Positions 1-5,444 of a stretch of 5,444 bases of DNA are shown here, one piece after another; position 1 is the stretch's first letter, and the number at the start of each line of letters is the position of its first letter. Below the pieces are notes generated by a model. It worked only from the letters and a program-made list of their open reading frames with translations. It was not told where the DNA came from and did not search any database. The translations under genes were made by a program, and so were the position numbers. Origin of the DNA: Euryarchaeota archaeon UBA169. GTDB taxonomy: Archaea; Thermoplasmatota; Poseidoniia; MGIII; CG-Epi1. The stretch spans positions 1-5,444 of the forward strand of contig DAEH01000050.1 in NCBI GenBank assembly GCA_002497685.1. The letters are read 5' to 3'.

Positions 1-435
1 CTTTCGAAAGGATTGGGTGCGCCTATTGGTTCAGTTTTAGTTGGAAGTAAGAAAGATCTTGCACAAGCTCACAGATGGAGAAAAATGTTTGGAGGCGGCA
101 TGAGACAAGCAGGAATGATGGCTGCAGCAGGAATCTATGCTCTCCAGAATAACATTGATAGATTACGAGAAGATCACAGAAGGGCAAGGCAGTTTGCAGA
201 AGCGTTGGTAGATATGCCTAATTTTACAGTTAACTTAGAGTCAGTTCAATCTAACATCGTCTACATAGGAGTTGGGAAAGACCAATCTAAAAGAGCAATA
301 GAAGAATTAGCGAAAAACGGTATTGATATTTTAGATACAGATGCCTCAACAATTAGAGCAGTTTTTCATTTACATATTACAGATGAAGATTTGGAAAGCA
401 TAATAGATACATTTTCAAAAATATTATTTTCTTAA
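1..435 (+). CDS. ltaE: Low-specificity L-threonine aldolase, C-terminal part (5' end outside window)
   Basis: PLP-dependent fold-type I enzyme that cleaves L-threonine/allo-threonine to glycine and acetaldehyde in the cytoplasm. The frame is open from base 1 and gives 144 residues, starting LSKGLGAPIGS, the signature of this family; the Lys at bases 7-9 is the expected Schiff-base lysine for PLP. Further along come the family blocks RKMFGGGMRQAG (about residues 27-38) and, near the end, IRAVFHLHIT, whose Arg is in the position that normally binds the substrate carboxylate. Family members are about 330-350 residues, so roughly 190-200 N-terminal residues, including the start, lie upstream. An in-frame TTG at 13 is an internal codon, not the start, because it falls after the catalytic lysine. 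The gene converges on, and overlaps by 12 bases, the DoxX-like gene. Another beta-eliminating lyase of the same fold is possible but less likely. Confidence 0.93.
   Translation, partial: LSKGLGAPIGSVLVGSKKDLAQAHRWRKMFGGGMRQAGMMAAAGIYALQNNIDRLREDHRRARQFAEALVDMPNFTVNLESVQSNIVYIGVGKDQSKRAIEELAKNGIDILDTDASTIRAVFHLHITDEDLESIIDTFSKILFS
417..421 (-). terminator. Oligo-T terminator candidate at the end of the ridA-to-doxX cluster
   Basis: Five Ts on the - strand follow two bases after the DoxX-like stop codon, within the end of the convergent threonine aldolase gene. The position suits the end of the five-gene message, but the tract is short and is also constrained by aldolase codons. Confidence 0.3.
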
Positions 436-816
436 TTTCTGCAAATCTCCAGAAAAGCCTAAGGCGCCAATTATTAGTAGAAACTGTACAGACAAGCGGA
501 CGAGATGTCCTTGCGTTGTTAATCTAGTTCCATTATATGGAATATCATTAATCCACATATTGAAGTTTGCAGGATATATTGCAATCAAGAAAAGGACCAT
601 TAATCTACCTGTAATTTCTCTAGTTTCAGGGTAAATTATTCCCAAACCGCCTACTATTTCCATGACTCCTGTCAAATAAACTAAGAATAAAGCAAAAGGC
701 ATGTATTTTGGCACAATATCTACAAATTTTTGAGGCTCTCTAAAGTGCTCGATTCCAACTAAAATAAATGGAATGCCATATATCAAGGCTAAAATATGTA
801 CAACTAATGGATTCAA
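424..816 (-). CDS. DoxX-like integral membrane protein
   Basis: A 130-residue, strongly hydrophobic protein with four predicted membrane helices at about residues 5-21, 40-60, 71-88 and 105-122. The spacing and motifs GIEHF, VPKYMP, TGVMEIVGGLG and IYPANFNMW match the DoxX/DoxD-like small membrane proteins seen in bacteria and archaea; several relatives are linked to redox or thiol stress, but this subgroup has no assigned reaction. The start is a TTG at 816, supported by a strong Shine-Dalgarno sequence (AAGGAG) five bases upstream; the next in-frame ATG is at residue 39, after the first helix, and would remove it. One base separates the start from the glyS stop, so it is the last gene of the cluster and is probably translated from the same mRNA. 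Its 3' end overlaps the convergent threonine aldolase gene. Family call is good; function is unknown. Confidence 0.82.
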   Translation of the reverse strand: MNPLVVHILALIYGIPFILVGIEHFREPQKFVDIVPKYMPFALFLVYLTGVMEIVGGLGIIYPETREITGRLMVLFLIAIYPANFNMWINDIPYNGTRLTTQGHLVRLSVQFLLIIGALGFSGDLQKLRK

Positions 817-817
817 C

Positions 818-2419
818 CTATCTCCTTACTCTATCTAAAGCATCTTTTATTGGAACTCTACTTTGATTCTTTGAGTCTCTTTCTCGTAAGGTCACAGTTC
901 CATCCTCTAAAGTTTGATGATCAATAGTCATTGAGTAAAAGATTCCAATTTCATCGGCTCTAGCATATCTTCTTCCAATTGAACCGGCTTCATCGTAATA
1001 TGCATCTACACCAACATCAATGGCGCTCTTCATTATTTCATGAGCTTTTTCATCTAATTTGTCTTTAGTCATTAACGGAGCAACAAGGAGATCATATGGC
1101 GAGGTATCTTGAGGTAAAGAAATCCACTCTCTTTCACCTTCAACATTCCATGAACTTTCCAATAAGCAATAAAGAATTCGATCCAATCCGAAAGATGGCT
1201 CAACTACGTTTGGATAAACCATTTGACTTTTACGTTCCATTTTCAGAGCCATATAGCTTTCATCTAATCCAATAGATTCCCCATCAATATTCACAGTAAT
1301 TCCAGGTTTTAATTCAATATCTTTTATGGCTTCAAGAATAAGCTTTGCATTTCCTCTGAATTCTTTACCTAATTTCCCAATATCTGGCTTCCAGACTTCG
1401 GTCTCTTGTTCAGTACCAGGAATTGGAACTCTAAATTCTTTAGATGAAGCATTACCATGAGCAGATAGATCATAGCAGCCACGGTGAGCCACTCCAACAA
1501 TCTCAATCCACCCTAATGATGTGTTAATTTCTCCATCCCAGCAATCACTAGAATAATGGGCCATTTCATTAGAACCATGTTGTCTAAATCTTAATTTTTC
1601 ATTAGGCACGCCGATTGAAATTAGAAAATTTTGAGCTCTTGCTAGATGCGTAGCAACCAAGGATGAATTGATAATTTTTGAATCAAATGCTTCTCCTACA
1701 GTAGTTTGGTTTTCTTTTCCATGGGCAGGTAAAAGAGTTATTTTTGTATTTTCTAATTCAGAAGGAAGTTCAGGTTCATCACTAGGCAAGAAAAAATGTT
1801 CAACTTCCATTTGTGTAAACTCTCTCATTCTGATTGGCCCTTGCCTTGGTGAAATTTCATTTCTAAAAGACCTACCTATTTGAGCACCTGCAAAGGGTAA
1901 TTTCCCTCTATTTTGTCTTAATAGCCATGGAAATGCTAAGAAAATACTTTGAGCAGTTTCAGGACGTAAATATCCTGGCGTTCCTTTTCCAGCACCTACC
2001 GAAGTAGCGAACATTAGATTGAAAGCCCTCATTTCAGAAAGAGTTGAACTACAATTTGGACAAGAAATATTAGCAATAGCTTTTGCTAAATCGGCCCTTG
2101 ACATTTCTTCTCCTCCATCTACTAGATGATCAGCACGGAATTGCTTCCCACATTCTTCACAATCAACCAAAGCATCGTCAAATTCACCTAAGTGTCCAGA
2201 TGCCTGGAACAAAGCTTCAGGCCCCACTAACGCACCATCTAGCTCTAAACAACCAGCATTTATGACATAGTGTTTTCTCCAAACTTCAAGAATACGCCTA
2301 CGCATTCTTACGCCTACTGGCCCATAATCTAAGAATCCTGCAAGACCTCCATAAGCATCGAAGGCAGGTTGAAAAATACCGCGTTTTGTCGCGACTGCGA
2401 TTATTTTTTGGAAATCCAC
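818..2419 (-). CDS. glyS: Glycyl-tRNA synthetase, alpha2 class II type
   Basis: Charges tRNA-Gly with glycine using ATP, in the cytoplasm. The 533-residue protein has the features of the homodimeric archaeal/eukaryal GlyRS: an N-terminal class II region with GGLAGFLDYGPVG (24-36), a zinc-knuckle made of C87/C90 and C120/C123, the block GYLRPETAQSIF (149-160), motif 2 with GRSFRNEISPRQGPIRMRE (182-200), motif 3 with FGLDRILYCLLE (410-421), and a C-terminal anticodon-binding domain from about 440 ending with the RYARADEIG and TVTLRERDS blocks. It looks complete. The start is a GTG; a GGAG ribosome site eight bases upstream supports it, no ATG lies upstream in frame before a stop, and the next ATG is at residue 39. 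It begins two bases beyond the amidohydrolase stop with one base between them, and ends one base before the DoxX-like start. It is not the alpha2-beta2 bacterial GlyQ/GlyS enzyme. Confidence 0.97.
   Translation of the reverse strand: MDFQKIIAVATKRGIFQPAFDAYGGLAGFLDYGPVGVRMRRRILEVWRKHYVINAGCLELDGALVGPEALFQASGHLGEFDDALVDCEECGKQFRADHLVDGGEEMSRADLAKAIANISCPNCSSTLSEMRAFNLMFATSVGAGKGTPGYLRPETAQSIFLAFPWLLRQNRGKLPFAGAQIGRSFRNEISPRQGPIRMREFTQMEVEHFFLPSDEPELPSELENTKITLLPAHGKENQTTVGEAFDSKIINSSLVATHLARAQNFLISIGVPNEKLRFRQHGSNEMAHYSSDCWDGEINTSLGWIEIVGVAHRGCYDLSAHGNASSKEFRVPIPGTEQETEVWKPDIGKLGKEFRGNAKLILEAIKDIELKPGITVNIDGESIGLDESYMALKMERKSQMVYPNVVEPSFGLDRILYCLLESSWNVEGEREWISLPQDTSPYDLLVAPLMTKDKLDEKAHEIMKSAIDVGVDAYYDEAGSIGRRYARADEIGIFYSMTIDHQTLEDGTVTLRERDSKNQSRVPIKDALDRVRR
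822..827 (-). promoter_or_regulatory. Strong ribosome binding site that fixes the TTG start of the DoxX-like gene
   Basis: AAGGAG on the - strand, five bases before the TTG, inside the last codons of glyS. This near-full Shine-Dalgarno match supports the rare TTG start, which is also needed to keep the first membrane helix. Confidence 0.65.
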
Positions 2420-2420
2420 T

Positions 2421-3398
2421 TTAATTTCTCCATCTTACACCCAAAACTTTTGTTTCAGGGCTAAAAATAGACTCATAATTGTCCTCAGCTTCTCTCGAAA
2501 GCAACGCCCATCCACTTAGTTTCGGATTAAAATATCTTGAAGTTACGTCCTTATTAAGCATATCATCGAGCCCAAAACAAGCAATTTCTAGAATTTTATG
2601 TGAACTAATAGAAGGGTAGTTTTCTCTAATAAACCTTATTTCATCAAGCATATTTACACTACAAACCATTCCATTATCAGTACCAAATCCTAAATCCAAT
2701 CCAAGGTCAATCATTTTTTCTAAAGGAGGCTTGTTTCCAAAGTAGCCATTACTTCTTGGACATACTACAACTGAAATATTTGCTTTTTTCAAGGCACTCA
2801 AATCTTCATCAGTTGCATGACAAAGGTGGACTGCAAAATCAGGATTCAATTCGATAAGAGCATCAATATTTTCATGTTCATTTTCAGAATGATGAATCCC
2901 TATCAATCCTTTTCTTGCACGCGCTTGTGAACTAAGTTCGAAAGCCAAATCTCCGACATCTTTAAGACTACTAATTCCAGCATGAGTTCCAGGGAGTGCC
3001 TCATCTTTCAATGGCCTTCCAAATAGAATACTAGTTCCTAAATAATCGTGCATTTTAAAAGCATTCAACCCTTCTTTTCCACCTTCTCTAAAATCCATAA
3101 CAAGGCCAATACCGGAGTACGTGGCTTCTTTCAATCCTTGTAAAATTGAATTTTCAATATTGTTATTTTCTAACCATTTGTGTTTCCAGCCATTAGGCCC
3201 AACTAACTCTGCTAAACTGAGTCCAGTAGGCAATGACTCTCTTGCTCCAGTATCTCCAAGATGAGTATGGCAATTACGGAAAAGAGGAACAATAATTCCA
3301 TCTTCTTCTTTATCATTAGTTACGAATTTACAATTTTCTAAATCAATACAAGTATTAATGAATCCTTCTTTTGTGAATAATGAGCCTTTCCAGAACAT
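2421..3398 (-). CDS. Short amidohydrolase-superfamily metal-dependent hydrolase, substrate unknown
   Basis: A 325-residue TIM-barrel hydrolase of the cytosine deaminase / chlorohydrolase / SAH-deaminase-like branch. Visible metal-site residues, counted from the ATG, are the strand-1 HTH pair (H44, H46), the HxxE motif H169-E172, a later histidine H194 in HLCHATDEDL, and D241 in FGTDN; together with CPRSN (214-218) these are the usual ligand set of mononuclear deaminases, so the enzyme is probably active. Most relatives are 400-450 residues; this one is short, with only about 43 residues before HTH and little after the barrel, so the flanking beta-sandwich is reduced. I chose the ATG at 3398, which forms TGATG with the prs stop (1-base overlap); a TTG one codon earlier is possible but has no ribosome site. 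It lies between prs and glyS. A purine or pyrimidine base or nucleoside is a reasonable substrate guess; the sequence does not decide it. Confidence 0.85.
   Translation of the reverse strand: MFWKGSLFTKEGFINTCIDLENCKFVTNDKEEDGIIVPLFRNCHTHLGDTGARESLPTGLSLAELVGPNGWKHKWLENNNIENSILQGLKEATYSGIGLVMDFREGGKEGLNAFKMHDYLGTSILFGRPLKDEALPGTHAGISSLKDVGDLAFELSSQARARKGLIGIHHSENEHENIDALIELNPDFAVHLCHATDEDLSALKKANISVVVCPRSNGYFGNKPPLEKMIDLGLDLGFGTDNGMVCSVNMLDEIRFIRENYPSISSHKILEIACFGLDDMLNKDVTSRYFNPKLSGWALLSREAEDNYESIFSPETKVLGVRWRN
2428..2431 (-). promoter_or_regulatory. Ribosome binding site that fixes the GTG start of glyS
   Basis: GGAG on the - strand, eight bases before the GTG, inside the last codons of the amidohydrolase gene. 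It supports a non-ATG start for glyS and independent ribosome loading on this essential gene. Confidence 0.6.
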
Positions 3399-4240
3399 CA
3401 AAGAGCGTCAGCAATTGCAGGAGCAACTGAAAATCTAGTGTAAACGCCTTCTAGAGTATCGGAGCTTAAGATATCATCACAAACACGCAACCGATTTGCA
3501 GCATCTTCAATGAATAGGCCATGTGTGCAGGCAGCAAAAACTCTCTCAGCACCACCTTCTCGGAGAATGTTTGCAGCAGTTGCAATCGTACCTCCTGTTG
3601 AGATAATGTCGTCTAGAATAACTGCAGTAGATCCCTTAACATTGATTTGCCCAGAGCTAGTCTCTACAGTACGTCCATCAATTCGCACTTTTTTCATGAC
3701 ATGAACTGGAACTTTGAGTAAATCGGCAGCGAGATTACAACGATCTCTGGAGCCTTCATCTGGAGCAATAACCATATCGGGTTTGAATCCTTTCAAATAT
3801 CTCACAACCTCTCTAGAACCGTTAATATCATTTGCTTCACATCCAAAAAATCTTAGAATTTCAGGCGTATGAACATTGATAGTGAACACTCGAGTACACA
3901 TAGCTCCAACTACGCTGGCAATGGCTTTTGCAGAACGAGCTTCTCCAGATTGGAAAATACGTTCTTGCCGTGAATACCCCATATATGGAATGACGCAAGT
4001 AATTGTTTTTGCTCCAGCCTCTTTTACAGCTTGTAAAATCAAAAGAAGCTCTACGATTTTTTTATCAGGAAATGTATTCTGAACTACAACAACATCTTGT
4101 TCATGAACGTCCATTAAAACTCGAATATACCTTTCACCATCAGGAAAATGGCGATTTACAACACCACAAAATTCAGCATCCATTTCTTCAGCTAATGATG
4201 CGCCCAATCTTTGATGAGTTGAACCACTTATAACGTACAT
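3398..4240 (-). CDS. prs: Ribose-phosphate pyrophosphokinase (PRPP synthetase), short archaeal form
   Basis: Transfers pyrophosphate from ATP to ribose 5-phosphate, giving PRPP for nucleotide, histidine and other syntheses. The 280 residues show FPDGERYIRV (32-41), the ATP-site block PYMGYSRQERIF (85-96) with SGEARSAKAIA (98-108), the metal-loop region INVHTPEI (121-128), the flexible-loop catalytic pair K184/R186 in KKVRIDGR, and the PRPP-binding loop VILDDIISTGGT (207-218). The length suits archaeal enzymes; bacterial ones are about 310-320, with extra allosteric parts. An oddity is N122, where most relatives have Asp two residues before the metal-loop His. The ATG at 4240 gives the family N-terminus (MYVISGS). 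It begins two bases after the ridA stop with no clear ribosome site, suggesting coupled translation, and its stop shares one base with the amidohydrolase start. Confidence 0.95.
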   Translation of the reverse strand: MYVISGSTHQRLGASLAEEMDAEFCGVVNRHFPDGERYIRVLMDVHEQDVVVVQNTFPDKKIVELLLILQAVKEAGAKTITCVIPYMGYSRQERIFQSGEARSAKAIASVVGAMCTRVFTINVHTPEILRFFGCEANDINGSREVVRYLKGFKPDMVIAPDEGSRDRCNLAADLLKVPVHVMKKVRIDGRTVETSSGQINVKGSTAVILDDIISTGGTIATAANILREGGAERVFAACTHGLFIEDAANRLRVCDDILSSDTLEGVYTRFSVAPAIADAL

Positions 4241-4242
4241 GT

Positions 4243-4629
4243 TTAGTTCAATGAAGCCATTATTTCAATTTCCATTTCAGCATTTAATGGTAGGCCCGCA
4301 ACTTGTACTGTAGATCTAGCAGGAGCAGTATCCTCTTCAAAGAATTCAGCATATACTGCATTCATCTTTGCGAAGTCATTCATATCTGCAAGAAAAACAG
4401 TTGATTTTACGACGTTATCTAAAGTTAGATTTTTTTCAGCTAGCACGGCCTTTATGTTTAGAATGGCTTGTCTTGTTTGTTCAGCTACACCATTTTCTAA
4501 ATCTGTAGCGTCATGTTTACGGCCAACTTGGCCACTTAGGAAAACAAAGTTTCCAGATACGACACCTTGTGAGTAAGGACCGATCGGTTTCGGAGCTATC
4601 GAGCTCACCACGATCTCTTTCATATTCAT
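4243..4629 (-). CDS. ridA: RidA family reactive intermediate (enamine/imine) deaminase
   Basis: A cytoplasmic trimer-forming protein of the Rid/YER057c/UK114 family that hydrolyses 2-aminoacrylate and related imines released by PLP-dependent dehydratases, protecting other PLP enzymes. The 128 residues are the usual full length and carry PIGPYSQGV (15-23), FLSGQVGR (30-37), VKSTVFLADM (74-83), PARSTVQVAGLP (103-114) and EMEIEIMA (118-125). R105, the residue that in active RidA proteins binds the substrate carboxylate, is present, so this is an active-type member rather than an arginine-less Rid relative; E120 is also kept. Two starts are possible, ATG at 4629 and ATG at 4623 (two residues shorter); neither has a ribosome site. 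A TATA-like element 14-21 bases upstream of the first suits a leaderless message and slightly favours the second. It is the first gene of the cluster. Confidence 0.95.
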   Translation of the reverse strand: MNMKEIVVSSIAPKPIGPYSQGVVSGNFVFLSGQVGRKHDATDLENGVAEQTRQAILNIKAVLAEKNLTLDNVVKSTVFLADMNDFAKMNAVYAEFFEEDTAPARSTVQVAGLPLNAEMEIEIMASLN

Positions 4630-4642
4630 CTAGTCGGGCCCA

Positions 4643-4650
4643 ATTTATGT
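4643..4650 (-). promoter_or_regulatory. Candidate archaeal TATA-like box for the ridA-prs-hydrolase-glyS-doxX cluster
   Basis: On the - strand the 35-base gap before ridA holds ACATAAAT, 14-21 bases upstream of the first ridA ATG and 20-27 upstream of the second. Archaeal TATA boxes lie roughly 25 bases before the transcription start, so a start at or very near the ridA initiation codon is expected, giving a leaderless mRNA. This fits the lack of a Shine-Dalgarno sequence. The match is short and the region is AT-rich, so it could be chance. Confidence 0.4.
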
Positions 4651-4658
4651 AGTTTGCT

Positions 4659-4663
4659 AAAAA
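4659..4663 (-). terminator. Oligo-T terminator candidate after the subtilase gene
   Basis: Five Ts on the - strand begin two bases after the subtilase stop codon. Archaeal transcription commonly ends at short U-tracts without a hairpin. The run lies inside a small inverted repeat (4656-4669, six-base arms, two-base centre), which could add a weak stem. It would separate the protease message from the ridA cluster. A five-T run is a minimal signal in AT-rich DNA. Confidence 0.35.
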
Positions 4664-4664
4664 T

Positions 4665-5444
4665 TTAGCTCCAATATGCGATTCTTGCAGCCATTATAGA
4701 ATCCATATATGTTTCACAATCAAAATCTTTATCAGTTAAGGGTGAAGAACCGTTCAAATCTTCAATAATCATCATTGAAATGGTAGGGTCAACTACGCCC
4801 CATCCGGTTTGAGTGTATGGTGCCACAGGAGAGACGGGAACTCCAGTTTGACATGCACCTTCGTTTGCCCCAGGATCATATTCAGTTGCATCTGGGAAGT
4901 ATGACGCTTTTTCCATACTTCTTCTAATATCATAATTTGTAATGGAAGCATTTTCACTATATATTAAGCTACCATTTCTTCCGCCTGAGCTTTCATCACC
5001 ATATTGTTCTCTCAATTCTTGTATAATTAAGGAAAGCACTCCTGCCGTTCTTGGAGTTGCAAAACTAGTTCCTGAAGTGTCATGATATCCCTCGATAGAG
5101 TCATGGTCAGGTAAATTCTGTGTCCAATCGGCGACAATGTCTGGCGCTGTGCCAGAACAATGCATAACTTTTCCTCTATCGCCATCTTCTTGAAATCCAG
5201 CAATTCCAATTGACCATGGAGGTCCACCAGTCGCATCTTGTACACAAGTGGAGCCAGTGTTATCGCAAGCGCCAGTATGCAATTTACCCATTTCATTGAC
5301 TGCATATTCGGTGTCATCTTCAATACCGGGGACAGGAATTGAACCGATAGGTCCAAAGCTAGTCGTGATAATGTCAACCATAGGATGTTCAGCAGCTCTT
5401 CGCACGCCGTCAAATCCTTCAAGAAAAAATATTACAGCATCTGG
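4665..5444 (-). CDS. Subtilisin-like serine protease (peptidase S8), C-terminal part (5' end outside window)
   Basis: An endopeptidase of the subtilase family, probably exported. The frame is open to the window edge and gives 259 residues. The catalytic serine is seen in SGTSFATPRTAG (Ser codon at 5064-5066, visible residue 127). The Asn in GACDNTGS (visible residue 62) lies 65 residues before that Ser, closely matching the 66-residue spacing between the oxyanion Asn and the Ser in subtilisin, so it is probably the oxyanion residue although the usual GN is DN here. VDIITTSFG near the beginning resembles the strand before the substrate cleft. The Asp and His of the triad, the signal peptide and the start lie outside the window. 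Five cysteines and many acidic residues suit an extracellular, disulfide-stabilised protein. No C-terminal membrane anchor is visible before the stop. A GTG at 5405 is internal, not the start. Confidence 0.9.
   Translation of the reverse strand, partial: PDAVIFFLEGFDGVRRAAEHPMVDIITTSFGPIGSIPVPGIEDDTEYAVNEMGKLHTGACDNTGSTCVQDATGGPPWSIGIAGFQEDGDRGKVMHCSGTAPDIVADWTQNLPDHDSIEGYHDTSGTSFATPRTAGVLSLIIQELREQYGDESSGGRNGSLIYSENASITNYDIRRSMEKASYFPDATEYDPGANEGACQTGVPVSPVAPYTQTGWGVVDPTISMMIIEDLNGSSPLTDKDFDCETYMDSIMAARIAYWS

Noticed and set aside
1668..2265. Small + strand open frames at 1668-1883 and 2083-2265
   Set aside because: They lie antisense inside glyS, show no recognisable protein features and are explained by the codon pattern of the real gene.
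3399..3401. TTG start for the amidohydrolase, one codon before the ATG
   Set aside because: The ATG directly after it forms the common TGATG coupling junction with prs, and no ribosome site favours TTG.
3510..4233. Small + strand open frames at 3510-3704, 3876-4082 and 4003-4233
   Set aside because: They are antisense to the well-supported prs gene, overlap one another and have no family motifs.
4636..4641. GGGCCC palindrome in the gap before ridA
   Set aside because: A six-base palindrome with no flanking symmetry is not enough to call an operator or terminator.
5027..5422. A 131-codon - strand open frame overlapping the protease
   Set aside because: It is the shifted frame of the subtilase gene; the other frame carries the catalytic Ser motif and oxyanion Asn, so this is a shadow.
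1..5444. CRISPR array, tRNA/rRNA, insertion sequence, phage or defence genes
   Set aside because: I saw no spaced repeats, tRNA-like cloverleaf, transposase motif or nuclease/helicase module; the window is filled by housekeeping and metabolic genes plus an exported protease.

Overview
The window looks like chromosomal DNA from an archaeon, most likely a planktonic euryarchaeon of the Thermoplasmata / Marine Group II-III kind. The evidence is a short (280 aa) archaeal-style PRPP synthetase, an alpha2 glycyl-tRNA synthetase with the archaeal/eukaryal zinc-knuckle layout, a TATA-like element close to the start of an apparently leaderless first gene, AT-rich composition and nearly gapless gene packing. 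The lineage is inference; only the archaeal character is reasonably supported. The contig is almost fully coding, and no stretch above 40 bases lacks a gene.

Layout. On the + strand, bases 1-435 hold the C-terminal part of a low-specificity L-threonine aldolase whose first visible residues include the PLP-binding lysine. Everything else is on the - strand. Reading in the direction of transcription (right to left), the window opens inside a secreted subtilisin-like serine protease (5444-4665, N-terminus missing). A 35-base gap follows, with an oligo-T terminator candidate and a TATA-like promoter candidate. Then comes a five-gene cluster, 4629 to 424: ridA (reactive imine/enamine deaminase), prs (PRPP synthetase), a short amidohydrolase-superfamily enzyme of unknown substrate, glyS (glycyl-tRNA synthetase) and a four-helix DoxX-like membrane protein. 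Junctions within the cluster run from a 1-base overlap to a 2-base gap, so it is very probably one transcription unit. The last gene overlaps the convergent aldolase gene by 12 bases.

How they fit. PRPP synthetase feeds nucleotide synthesis and salvage, and the neighbouring hydrolase resembles nucleobase/nucleoside-type deaminases, so a salvage link is possible. RidA protects PLP enzymes from reactive intermediates, threonine aldolase makes glycine and GlyRS uses glycine, so a loose amino-acid/glycine theme can be drawn, but it is inference from proximity. I found no CRISPR, mobile element, RNA gene or defence system. The most open biological question is the role of the short amidohydrolase fixed between prs and glyS.
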